From Bipolaris cookei (taxonomy: Eukaryota > Ascomycota > Dothideomycetes > Pleosporales > Pleosporaceae), in contig NRSV01000004.1 in the NCBI GenBank assembly GCA_002286855.1, forward strand, positions 460,035 to 524,034: a stretch of 64,000 bases of DNA. The letters run 5' to 3'. Positions 42,853 to 53,062 of the stretch are shown one piece after another. Each line of letters opens with the position of its first letter. Position 1 is the stretch's first letter. A model generated the notes under the pieces. The model did no database searches. It saw only the letters and a program-made list of their open reading frames with translations, and was not told where the DNA came from. The position numbers were made by a program, and so were the translations under genes.

Positions 42853-44403
42853 TCATTCATAACTCTTTGTTTGTTTCCGGACGAACACCACACCCACTTT
42901 CACACTATCTACTCGCCCATCTCTTCCATTACACATCTTATCCATTTCCTCCACATATGAATTCATTCGATGCAGCATCCATCTGGACTGAATTGACCCC
43001 GTACTCCTCCCATCCCCACTATTGCTCCGCCAGCGAATGCACTTGCTTGCTGAGCTCGAGTACTCTACACACTGCCTAGTTGCAGCTTCACCCAGTACCA
43101 GACGCGCCGAAGTAGAATACGTAGCTCCAGCAGCAGTACTAGCATACGAGAACTGGAGACAAGTGGGCTTAGCCTCGCAAGCAGCTTCGCAAGACTCAAA
43201 AGACAATGATGATGTGGCGTCTGCTTCGACGTCCATGGAGAAGTTATCCCAGCTTTCTGTCTTTAGTTTCAAGCATGGGAGGATAAAATGTTTGAGCACT
43301 TTAGCATGGGTGAGTGTTGTTTTCCCGCCTTGTGCATTAGCAGCGCAATTCGTCTCAAACGCACCCAGGCTACGAATCTCGCTCTCGCACATGTGGTTAT
43401 AAGTAATGGGGGCATAGCATCACGGCCGGCGCTCAATCTTTGACACATTGACATCGAGCGCATTGACGGGGTCGCCCTGGAAATGCGGAAAGGCCCAGAA
43501 TAGCGGCACATCGATGTCTGCGAGTATCTTGCCCAGCACCATGTCGCCCGCCCAGCTCGCAGCTGTGTAGTCGTCGTAAAAGGTGAGATGCGTGCCGCGC
43601 TGCTGCACAACGCGGTGAATGGCTGGTTTGGAAAGCACAAAGCCGGAGCTACCATGTACGAAGAGCACGTTGTCAATGTACATGTACTTGCCAACGTAGA
43701 GCAGATGAGTAGCGTTCAATAGGGTAAGATAGAAAACCAGATTGTCCTATACTAGGTACGTATCTGCTTCTACAAAGACGAACCATTTCGCACCCGGCCG
43801 ATACTTGAGCGCCCTATCCACCATGGGCAAAAACTTGAATCGATCCGATTTCCACGTTGGGTTCTCTTGCGCGCCAGAAGGCCCGCTACCGCGATGGTCG
43901 CTCAAAGACGCATTGGCGATACCCTGTCTCCCTTGGCTACGAAGCCGCTCATACAGTGTGAATTCCTGCGCTGCATTCGCCGATATCCATAGTCGTTCAC
44001 TGACAGACCCCTTAAAAACGTCATTCACACGGTGTCCCGCAATCTCTTCATCTAGATTAGAATACATGGCATAATCGCCTACACACCGTAACGTCGTCTG
44101 GAAATGAATAGGTAGTTTCTCCAGCGCCTCGGTGGCTCCAGTTCGTAGAACAATGAGGATACCGTCTGTTATCGGTAGCCTGGGGCACCGTACTTACGGC
44201 TCTAATGACGCTTTCTGTACCACCGAATTACCATCACGCTGATGCTGTCACAGTAAACAGAATCTGTACACGAAGCACAGCACCAATGCAAACCAGATTA
44301 TTCCCCTTGTCTGCTTACGCTTACGACCTCCCACCGGCGACCGCAATCTAGGCGTGTATCCTCCTCTTTCCACCTTTTCCATCCAATCGTCTTCGCGCCG
44401 CAT
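42853..44403 (-). pseudogene. inactivated fungal GT31-type glycosyltransferase (type II membrane protein)
   Basis: One continuous reading frame of 517 codons on the minus strand, from ATG 44403 to stop 42853, without any frameshift but with four internal stops: TGA 44248-44250 (codon 52), TAA 44194-44196 (codon 70), TAG 43747-43749 (codon 219) and TGA 43420-43422 (codon 328). Around them the protein is well preserved. It has a short cytosolic N-terminus with RKRKQTR, a signal anchor (GIIWFALVLCFVYRF), then ILIVLRTGATEALEKLP, WFVFVEADTYLV (DxD-like donor site), a stop where Trp is expected, LLYVGKYMYIDNVLFVHG, FYDDYTAASWAGDMVLG, and a Cys-rich PAN-like end (SCEAACEAKPTCLQFSY). Each stop can arise by one C-to-T or G-to-A change. 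Introns hiding the stops are unlikely because the frame stays constant. Function is presumed lost. Confidence 0.8.
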
Positions 44404-45196
44404 GTCGGGACCGAGCGGGATACCAAGAAAAGGGCAACGTTAACGAAAAAAAAAACACACCAGATAACCATGTAAGAGTTAAAATCGACAAAATGAGTTT
44501 ATTTTCTATCATTCCTCCTTGCCTCTTCAGTCGAAACCATATTTACATATAAGGAGCTCACCAAAAGCTTACTACTCCACAGACACCCCTGACATGCTTT
44601 GCCAGATGGGCCATTATCTTTTCATGTTCTCATCTGTCTCACGTTGCTGGATCAAGCGGGGTCAATGGGGTCAGTTAGTATTGCCAACCATTTTAGGTTT
44701 GACTCCTGGCCAGGTAAGTACAGGGCTGCGGAACAGGTACTTATGGTAAGCACAGGGGTAACACCAAATGATTCGTCGTTGACTGTGTCTGGTTGGGGTG
44801 GCCTTGAAAAGCTAGACGTGTTCAGGCTGATGTTTCTATGTTCATGTTGAAGATAGGGAGGGAAAAAGGGAGCATGTACATGTATATCTTGTCTCTGTTG
44901 GTTGTAAGTAGTCTTGCTTGTGTTGCATCGTCACTGGAACCCCGAGATTATGCTTACGGCTGCGTGTAACAATAGTACGTTACCAGCGACTACTGAGCCG
45001 AAATTACTGCGAGCAATGCGCAAATCAAAATGTGAGAATCGCAACCGTTTATCGTCACCATCAATATGATTAAATACTGCATTGTTATACAGGCCTGAAG
45101 CCACTCAGATATAGGAACATTTCTCATTCATTATCATAAACTCAATATGTACAGTACGCTTGCTCAACAGTCACCCTCCCGGCACCCTTCAGACGC
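44404..45196. other. intergenic, no gene seen
   Basis: 793 bp between the pseudogene's start and the stop of the alcohol dehydrogenase gene. No domain is seen in any frame. Confidence 0.5.
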
Positions 45197-46360
45197 TTAC
45201 TTGGATGTGTCGAGAACATAGCGTCCAACTACCGCGCCCTGGTGCATCTTATCATAGACCATTTGCAGTTCAGACAGTCCAACAACTTTGTACGGAGCCT
45301 TGATCAAGCCACGACGGAAGAACTCAATCGCCTCCGAGCTGTCCTTGCGGTTACCAACATACGATCCCTGGATCCTGATCATCTTGATGACAGTCTCAAA
45401 GACGGGTGCCTTGAGATAAGCGCCGGCAGGAAGACCAATACAGATAACGGTACCGCGTGGCCGGACGTATTCAGCAGCCTGTTGGAATGGCTTCTCGTTG
45501 ACAGCAACAAGAATGACAACGTGAGGGCCGAGACCATCAGGTGTTGCCTTTTGAACGTCGGCGACAAGGTTCTTTGATGTGGCAAAGTCGACGAATGCTT
45601 CGGCGCCAAGCTCACCAGTGCACATCTTCTTCTTCTCTTCACCAGAATCAATGGCAATTGTTCGTACACCCATGGCCTTTGCGTATTGACAGGCAAGTGA
45701 ACCAAGACCACCCCCGGCACCGACAATGGCAGCGAATTGGCCAGGCTTGACACCAGACTCTTTCAGACCCTTGTAAACAGTAATACCGGCGCAGAGAACA
45801 GGGGCAATTGCAGCGAGGTCACACTCCTTGGGAATGCGCGCGACATGGGCAGCTTTGGCGATGCAGTATTGCTGGAAGGTGCCGTCAACAGTATATCCAG
45901 AGAGAAGTGGTTTCGGGCAGAGGGGCTCGTCTGCTTGTTGGCAAAAGTCGCATGACAAGCAAGAACCGTTCAGCCATTTGACACCTGGGGAGAATTAGCA
46001 AGTGTGAATTGGTAGTAAAAGTGAGAGGAATTAATCATACCAACATGATCGCCAAGCTCGACGTCGTTGACAAGTTCTCCTCGTGCAACTACGACACCGG
46101 CACCTTCGTGGCCACCGACAAGAGGAAGTTTGGTTGGCTTGTGGACGTTAGCATCTTCAGTGAGAAGGAAGAATGATCATACGTACCAATGGCCAGTCCC
46201 CATTGACGGCGTGTAGATCAGTGTGGCAAACACCAGAGTATTTGATGTTGACAAGAACCTCATCTGGGCCGGGCTTCTGCACTGGAATCTTCTTGTACTC
46301 GACGGGGCCACCGGTCTTTTCAATGACCTGCGCCCATTGCTCTTGAGGAATGCTGCTCAT
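45197..46360 (-). CDS. zinc-dependent alcohol dehydrogenase (fungal ADH1-like)
   Basis: Interconverts ethanol and acetaldehyde with NAD(H). Exons 46360-46187, 46137-46041 and 45984-45197 (49- and 56-nt introns) encode 352 residues, the standard length. Catalytic zinc ligands appear in GVCHTD (Cys45) and in GGHEGAG; the structural zinc site has the closely spaced cysteines of SCDFCQQADEPLC. The Rossmann fold has AAIVGAGGGLGSLACQYAK. GYTVDGTFQQY and VVGRYVLD are typical of yeast and Aspergillus ADH1/AlcA. No targeting peptide, so cytosolic. A TATA box lies about 95 bp before the ATG, in keeping with strong expression. Confidence 0.96.
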
Positions 46361-48072
46361 GGTGATGGAGGCGGTGGATTGGCGTGGAATAGAGTAACTA
46401 GTGATGATGTGATTGTGTTGGATGACTACAGTGTCACGGAAGGTGCGAGCTTTATATACTCAGTGGTGAGGCAGTGAGAGCTCAAGAGCTCAACCCCACT
46501 CGGCAGCAAACGAATGACACCAGGGTCTGGATACACACGCGCCTTCTCGGAAGGAGCTGTGTGTAGGATTGCATCCGTTCATCCATGGCAAAGGCGAGCG
46601 ATTAATGACTAGCTGTATTCATTGGTCCAGTCTCACGAGGTACAAGTGGACAGTAGACCTCTTGGAGGGGTTGAAAGATCAAGATTGGATGGACTTGCGG
46701 ATCATGATGCATCGGCTGGGTGGCAGCAGCGGTAGCGTGAGCTGCGAGGTTCCGAGGTAAGAGCAAAGTCAGCATGAGCAGACTTTAGTGCGTGTAAATC
46801 AGGCCAGGGGCCAGGGAAGATGCAAGCCCGCGTCTGTTATGGTGTGAGGGGGGACTGGGAAGGGTGAGGTCTCGAGATGGAGGGGCGCTCCAACATCAAG
46901 CAGCTAGCTTCTTTCGGCAGAATATCTCCTGATACTTGCTATCCTCCGTCCACGGCCGCGCCATACAAAAAACTCGAGCGAAAATTGTTCTGTCTTGTGG
47001 TTCCTTTCAGAGCCCATACAAGTGCTCAGTAGTTTGCTGAGCTCACAATGGCCTTTCGATCGTATGCTCCCATGGACGGCCGCAATCCGGTCCCTCCGTG
47101 ACCATCTTCGCCTGACAGCTCCACTATCGATTCTGCGGGAGCCCATGCGAGAAGAACATCGACATGAATCGAAGGGCTGAGCAGGCATTCCAACTGGGTC
47201 GGTCGAGCGCAAAGTTCAACGCTATTCACAGACAATGTGCGCAAGCTCTTCAGCCACACGTAGCCTTGCATACGTATGTTCCACTCCAGGAAGTACCACG
47301 TCGCGGCTGTCCAATGAGATCAGTCAATACTGCCTTCGGACAGATCTACCGCATGCGGCTCCTGGTCTACCGTGCGGGGGTGTTAAGGTCCAACTACCAT
47401 AGTCGTAGTGCGGCCGCAATCGCGGGGTAGTGCGTGGAACGCTGTCCACCGGCCTTTGCCAACGACCGTTCAAGGCTGCGGAGAAAAGGACGTCAAGCGA
47501 TTGACAAGGAACCGAGCATCGGTATCGACGGGGGGCGGCCTGATTCCAAAAAACTCCACAGGCCAGTCTTCGATCTTGCCTACGAGAACAGCACTGTCGT
47601 CAGATGGAGAGGTTACGGTCATCTTGTCGTCTGCAGACGGCGCACACAAGGCCCCTCTTTATCTTCATGTCTGCGTGAGAACCCTGATGTATACTTGATA
47701 ACCTCTGTGACGTGATAGGGCCACTACATGCTACGCGCTGGCATATGTTGAACATGGGCTATTCTTGGGGAAGAGCATCGTACAACCCACAACATCGACC
47801 TCACGGGCGCTAGACAACCAAACAACTGTTACGCCCATCACGCGTGACGACATACTACGGCAAGCTTGGCAAGGCACAAGGACAATCAATAATCAAGGCG
47901 TGTATTACAGATACAAAGCTCCGTGGTGCCGGAACTTTACAGTGCCATCATACCCGACTCACGGTCTCTAATACCTCTCGTCGCTCCTCCCAAACCATAT
48001 TGTTCATTGCAATGCATGACCCGATCCAAAAAAAGATAGTCAGCAATGAATAGACGCTCAGCGCCAATGCCT
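46361..48072. other. long intergenic region, no gene seen
   Basis: 1.7 kb between two minus-strand genes. Apart from the ADH promoter I see nothing. Frames up to 100 codons occur on both strands but lack codon bias, domains and consistent splice sites. An RNA gene or a fast-evolving small protein cannot be excluded. Confidence 0.45.
46451..46457 (-). promoter_or_regulatory. TATA box of the alcohol dehydrogenase gene
   Basis: The minus strand reads TATATAAAG here, about 95 bp before the ATG at 46360. Confidence 0.65.
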
Positions 48073-49262
48073 CTACTGTACCATTACATCAGCAGCCTCA
48101 TTGTGCCCGTTGGCCGGCCTATCGTCGGCGTCTTGCAACCCGAGAGGAAGAGAAGGAGGAAGATCCTTTCCGGCTGCCCGCGCCTTTGTCTCGGCCCATT
48201 GCCGTAAGCGCACTAGGCTCCTCATGCGAGATTCCCCACGAGCCCCCATACTAGTAAGTATCGCTTCATTGACCTTGCTCGCAACATTCCTGCGGAGCGA
48301 CGGTTCCAACAACTCACTTAGCTCCCTCTGAAGAGTACCAGGAGCGGCAGGAAGAAATATAAGCAACGACATTGTAAGCTCAAGATCCCTCAGAAAATCA
48401 GGGTTTGTGGCTGCACGGGGAGCAAGCTGGGACGAAGCAAAGCTAAGCGCAGGCGTGATATCAGAAGCAGCAGACGATGTGCAAACCCGGATGAGCTCAA
48501 TTAGTTGTAGCCTAAGTAGGTCGAAGTGTAGGGCTGGGTCTGTGTCTAAAATCTGGCTGGTGCATTAGCAAAGTTCAATGACAAATACGCCAGACGAGTA
48601 AATGTAGTTGCTTGCAATCATACTGAGGACTGAAGGTTTGATTATCATCAAAGAGATTCTGCGTGGTGCATGAAACTGGATCTAATCCTGCAAGGTGGTG
48701 GGAAATACAAGTGGAAGTGTCGCATACCTGAGGGTTCAAATCATTGATCTTGGTGATAGCAGTATCGATATCACCAGCATGAATAGCCCGACGTATTTCT
48801 ACGCGGGATTGAATGGACTCCTCTTCAAGAGGAAGCTGGATGTTCGCTTCTTTTGCAAACTTTTCTGCAGCTCTAGGGTAGCCTTCGCTAACTAGGTAGT
48901 CCATAATGACAAAGTTGATGTCCCTGCAGAAGCAGCGTTAGCATCGATGCGCCATATATATGCAGGTACAGCAGCGCGCAATGCAAGCGCTACCACAAGA
49001 TCAGAGATACAAGTTAACATGTTCTCCACATGTTGGTTCGGAGAGATTCCCAACTTATTTTGAAATCATCATTCGAAGGAGGTAGCGGAAGCGACGCGGA
49101 CGGCGGATAACTTACGTCTTGGACGGTTTGACATCGTCGACCTTCCTCTGGAAAGGATGATGTTGGGTTGGCGTTGCCGCCGATACGGAAACTGTGGATG
49201 AGCTCTGCAGGGTGGTTAGATGGTGGGCAGGTTGCAACAACGGGCGCAGTGTGGCTTACCAT
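48073..49262 (-). CDS. gid8: GID/CTLH ubiquitin ligase complex subunit 8
   Basis: Gid8 is a scaffold of the GID E3 ligase, which in yeast degrades gluconeogenic enzymes when glucose returns. Exons 49262-49260, 49204-49116, 48923-48728 and 48552-48073 encode 255 residues. The first coding exon is only the ATG, directly followed by GTAAGC; joining gives MSSSTVSVSAATPTQHHPF. The LisH motif spans about 31-58 (DINFVIMDYLVSEGYPRAAE), CTLH follows (RVEIRRAIHAGDIDTAITKI), and the CRA region begins in the last exon (LDTDPALHFDLLRLQLIELI). The C-terminal tail is less conserved. Two introns (192 and 175 nt) are unusually long for this window. The gene shares a 359-bp upstream region with the uridine kinase gene. 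Confidence 0.88.
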
Positions 49263-49621
49263 AGTAAAGCGAGACGCCCAGCAAGCCTCAACCGACGTCC
49301 ATCAGTGAACGATACGAGCTGCCCGACCGTCGGTCGAGTGTGCTGGCGGTCACGCAAAGTTTTGCGTGTGGAGAGGAAGTTTGAGAGCACAGCTTCGTGA
49401 AAGAAGAAGACTGAGCTTGCCCGCTTGGCGAGACTAGTGCCGGTGGGTCCTTATGTAAGCTCGACACTAAGGTCAGAGCCACCCACTGCAGAAACCCAAT
49501 CGTGTCAGGAACCCTGCATACCCTTTTGATATCTCCAGCATTCGCCGCAAGAGGTGGGATTTTGGTAGAACAAGGATACAGGGTGCTACCAGGCGCCCAG
49601 TACGCTAAAAGAATCTCAGAT
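49263..49621. promoter_or_regulatory. shared promoter region of gid8 and uridine kinase
   Basis: 359 bp between divergent start codons (49262 minus, 49622 plus). No clear TATA box. Shared control is inferred from spacing alone. Confidence 0.45.
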
Positions 49622-51024
49622 ATGGCTTCAGCAGGCCGAAGAACGCACTACGAACCGCCATGGGGTAACGCGAGTATTATTGGAGTAGCTGGTAGTTCTG
49701 GCTCGGGCAAAACGTCTTTGGCAATGGCCATTGTCGCCTCTTTGAACTTGCCTTGGGTAGTCATCTTATCTATGGTTCGTTCCAGCCTTGTAAATTGGGT
49801 CACGTGCCCCGCCCAGCTAAGGAACACTCCATGTAGGACTCGTTCTACAAACCTCTTACACCAGAGCAATCTGCAGCAGCATTTCGCAACGAGTTCGATT
49901 TTGATTCTCCCGACGCTATAGATTTCGACATTCTCGTTGACCGCCTAAAAGACATCAAGAATGGCAAGGTTGCCGAGGTACCGATCTACTCTTTCCAGAA
50001 GCATGCACGCCTCTCCAAGACCACAACAATCTACTCCCCACACGTCATAATTCTGGAAGGCATATTCGCCTTACACGACCCACGAATAGTCAATCTCTTG
50101 GATCTCAAAATTTTTGCGGAAGCCGACGCTGATCTGTGTCTCTCACGCCGTCTTGTGCGAGATGTGAAAGAACGAGGTCGCGATATTGAAGGCTGTATCA
50201 AGCAGTGGTTCTCCTTTGTCAAGCCCAACTATTACAAATATGTTGCTCCCCAGCGAGAAATTGCAGACCTCATTATTCCGAGAGGTATCGAGAATAGGGT
50301 TGCCATTACTATGGTGAGCAATCAAGTTCGTCAGACGCTACACAGTAAGAGTGTTCAGCATCAGTCAGAGCTCAGACGACTGGGCAAGATTGCAGAGGAC
50401 AGTCCACTGAGTGAAAACGCTATCATACTCAAGCAGACGAATCAGGTCAGGGGAATGCATACATTGCTGCTGAACCCTGACACGTCAAGAGAGGACTTTG
50501 TATTTTACTTCGATCGCATGGTTGCACTGCTTGTGGAGACGGCAGTAGATTTTTTGCCGTTTGTATCGTATCAGGTTACAACACCCCAGAACACCACTTA
50601 TCAGGGGTTGAAGAAAAATGCAGAAGTCAGTGCCGTGGTGGTGCTACGCGGCGGCAGTGCTTTCGAGACGGGTTTGCGACGGACGATTCCTGATTGCAGG
50701 ACCGGAAGAGTACTGATCCAGACAAATTACAGAACTGGAGAGCCGGAGCTCCATTATCGGGCATTACCCGCCAACATTGCTGAGCATGGACTGGTCTTAG
50801 TCCTCGACCCCCAATTCTCCACGGGTGCAGCCGCCCTGATGGCGGTCAGAGTGCTTGTCGATCACGGCGTGCCAGAAGCTAAGATAGTCTTCGTAACCTA
50901 TACTGCGGGGAAGGTTGGGCTGAACAGAGTCTTTAGCGTCTTTCCAGATATCAGAATTGTGGTTGCAAGACTGGGTAGCGATGAGGAGGCGCGATGGGTT
51001 GAGACAAAATATTTGGGCTGTTGA
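49622..51024 (+). CDS. urk1: uridine/cytidine kinase with C-terminal UPRTase-like domain
   Basis: Pyrimidine salvage: phosphorylates uridine or cytidine to UMP/CMP. Exons 49622-49774 and 49837-51024 (62-nt intron) give 446 residues. The N-terminal kinase domain has the P-loop GVAGSSGSGKTS (Lys30), DSFYKPL just after the splice junction, FDFDSPDAIDFD, IILEGIFALHD, and the lid residues RRLVRDVKERGRD. The C-terminal half is a uracil phosphoribosyltransferase-like fold (LLVETAVDFLPF, VVLRGGSAFETGLRR) with a PRPP-loop-like DPQFSTGAAALMA; in eukaryotic fusions this part is usually not catalytic. An upstream in-frame GTG was passed over for the first ATG. Confidence 0.94.
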
Positions 51025-51211
51025 AGCGAGAGCACCAGACTGCAATGACAAGGTGTTTCAAGTTACGTAATTTTTTGCTTGTAAATGATTTCATGCAGCG
51101 CTAGAACGTACATAGCCAGCATGTCTTTGTCCGAACGCCATATCTATCGCCAACGCCGATAAATGCAAGGTTAGCGTTGAAGCAACAACGCACCGCTATG
51201 TACAGTGGGTA

Positions 51212-52289
51212 TCATAGAAAGTACTCCGTTGTGACTTCTTTTCCTTGCTGCTGCTGTTGTTCAGCCCGGTGGACATCGTTATCTGGACTAGCATCAAACA
51301 CGTTGAAAAAGCGTTCACCCGTGTCGCTAACTTCGAGCACACTAGCCATGTTACCGCATCGGTAGCAATAGTTGGGTGCACTCCAAACAGTGCTTAATCT
51401 GTCGTCGTAAAGAATCTGGTATCCTTCTTGGCACAACTGATGCGCGCGCAAAATGTGCGACATGGAGTTGACTTCTAAGAACTTTTTGACCACCTGAGCG
51501 CCGAATGTGTAGCCTGCTCCCCTAGGGCTGAGGGAGAACTCATCTCTTTCGGGATCTGGATCGCTCCACACAAGATCTGCCATGGGCCCTTCATGAGGGA
51601 TTTCCCGGAAACGGTCGATGATTTTGATCTGGTCGATGGAGTGTATGGAAGGCGACAGGCCGCCGTGTACGCAAAAGATTTGATCATTAATGACCACGGA
51701 GAGAGTAAGAAAGTCGAACATGTCGGTGAAATAGTGCCAGACGTTCGCATTGCCATATTTGCGTGAGCATTCGGTGTAAAAGCCGTAAGACTGGGTGACG
51801 CCGCGAGACTCGTGGTTGCCACGGATAAGGTGGACGCGGTGCGGATAGCGGAGTTTCAGACAGACGAGGAGCGATATGGTTTCGACAGAAAAGAGGCCGC
51901 GATCGACGTAGTCGCCTGCTCAGCGTCAGTTCTGTCTCTAGAGATCGCGTGCCCCCTGTGAGGGGCAGACCAGGACTTACCCAAGAAGAGGTAGTTTGTG
52001 TCCGGACATGGCCCACCAATCTTGAATATCTCCATCATATCGAAAAACTGGCCATGGATATCACCGACGACAGTGACGGGCGCTCTGATGTGCACCACGT
52101 TGCTCTCCTTCATGAGCAACTCCTTGGTCTTTGCGCATATTGCCTCGATGACCGGCTCGGCAAGCAGTTCCTTCTTGGAAAGCCGCGATATGCATTCATC
52201 GAGGTCTACGCTGGCTGCGCAGTGTTAGTTTGGACGTGGCGAGCACGGTAAGCATCGCTGGTGACTGACGTACATGGTAGACCGGGCAT
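51212..52289 (-). CDS. ppg1: PP2A-like serine/threonine phosphatase catalytic subunit Ppg1
   Basis: Exons 52289-52274, 52214-51981 and 51915-51212 (59- and 65-nt introns) give 317 residues. A 16-nt first coding exon encodes MPGLP and continues as SSVDLDECISRLSKKE. PPP-family metal and phosphate motifs are present: GDIHGQ, GDYVDRG, RGNHESR and FCVHGGLSP. The stretches KESNVVHIRAPVTVVGD, IGGPCPDTNYLFLG and IDQIKIIDRFREIPHEG fit yeast Ppg1 better than PP4 or Sit4. The C-terminus has a Gln-rich stretch and ends TEYFL, a variant of the DYFL tail that is methylated in PP2A-type enzymes. In yeast Ppg1 acts with the Far (STRIPAK-like) complex; the same role here is inference. Convergent with uridine kinase, 187 bp apart. 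Confidence 0.92.
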
Positions 52290-53062
52290 GGTGGTGTTGA
52301 TGGCGTGGATACAAGGGTGGCAGCATCCGCGGCTCAGTTCAGGGTATGGAGTCTATACTGGTCGCTAGCAAATGTCTGTAGCGCACAATCATCCTCAGAG
52401 ATCCATCTGGAGGCGCGACACAGGCGATGGCGCAAAAGCGAGCAGCTTGATATTGGGTGGCCAACTAGTCCTGTTCCCTGTCCAAGGTGCGGCGGCATCC
52501 CGCTTCATGGCCCGAGCGCATAAAAACGTGACTACGCTGCAGACTTCCCTCTTCTGCAACATCTGCTGTGCGTGCTTTTCAGAACCTACGAGGCACTTGG
52601 CTCCCTGGTGCCCGGACCTCTCTTTCTTTGTTATGCCTTATAGATCTGAGAGGATATTCCTCTGCGGCGCTCTCAATTCGCCACTCACCTGCTATCGTGC
52701 TCTCAATACCTACTTCCAAAGGTTTCCCTCGCACCAGCAACTGGCCTTGTCTCGCTCTCCGTGCCCACTCACTTGCTCCTCCTCAGCGTCACATTGCCGT
52801 CGTTCATCCTACAAATCTCAATATTGCATACCAGGAGATACTAAATTGATTGTCCTTCCGTAAGCTTGGGCGTCTCTTTCGTCCTGGCTCGTGCGCTCAA
52901 CCTGTCCAAAATTTGGACGCGCGCCTCATACTTTAAAAACTCTCCCTAATATCACCACCTACGCCGCCACCAACGGGCTCATCGGTCTCCATTAGTCTTT
53001 TACTTCACCAAAACCCCTCCATTTCCATCGTGGATTTTCATAGGTTGATTGCGTAGCGTGGT
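52290..53062. other. divergent intergenic region, no gene seen
   Basis: 773 bp between ppg1 and the low-complexity gene. Pyrimidine-rich runs around 52.55-52.98 kb look like promoter/leader. No frame carries a domain. Confidence 0.5.

Noticed and set aside
46904..47715. Several overlapping frames of 80-100 codons
   Set aside because: Frames on both strands with no domain, codon bias or splice logic; counted as non-coding.
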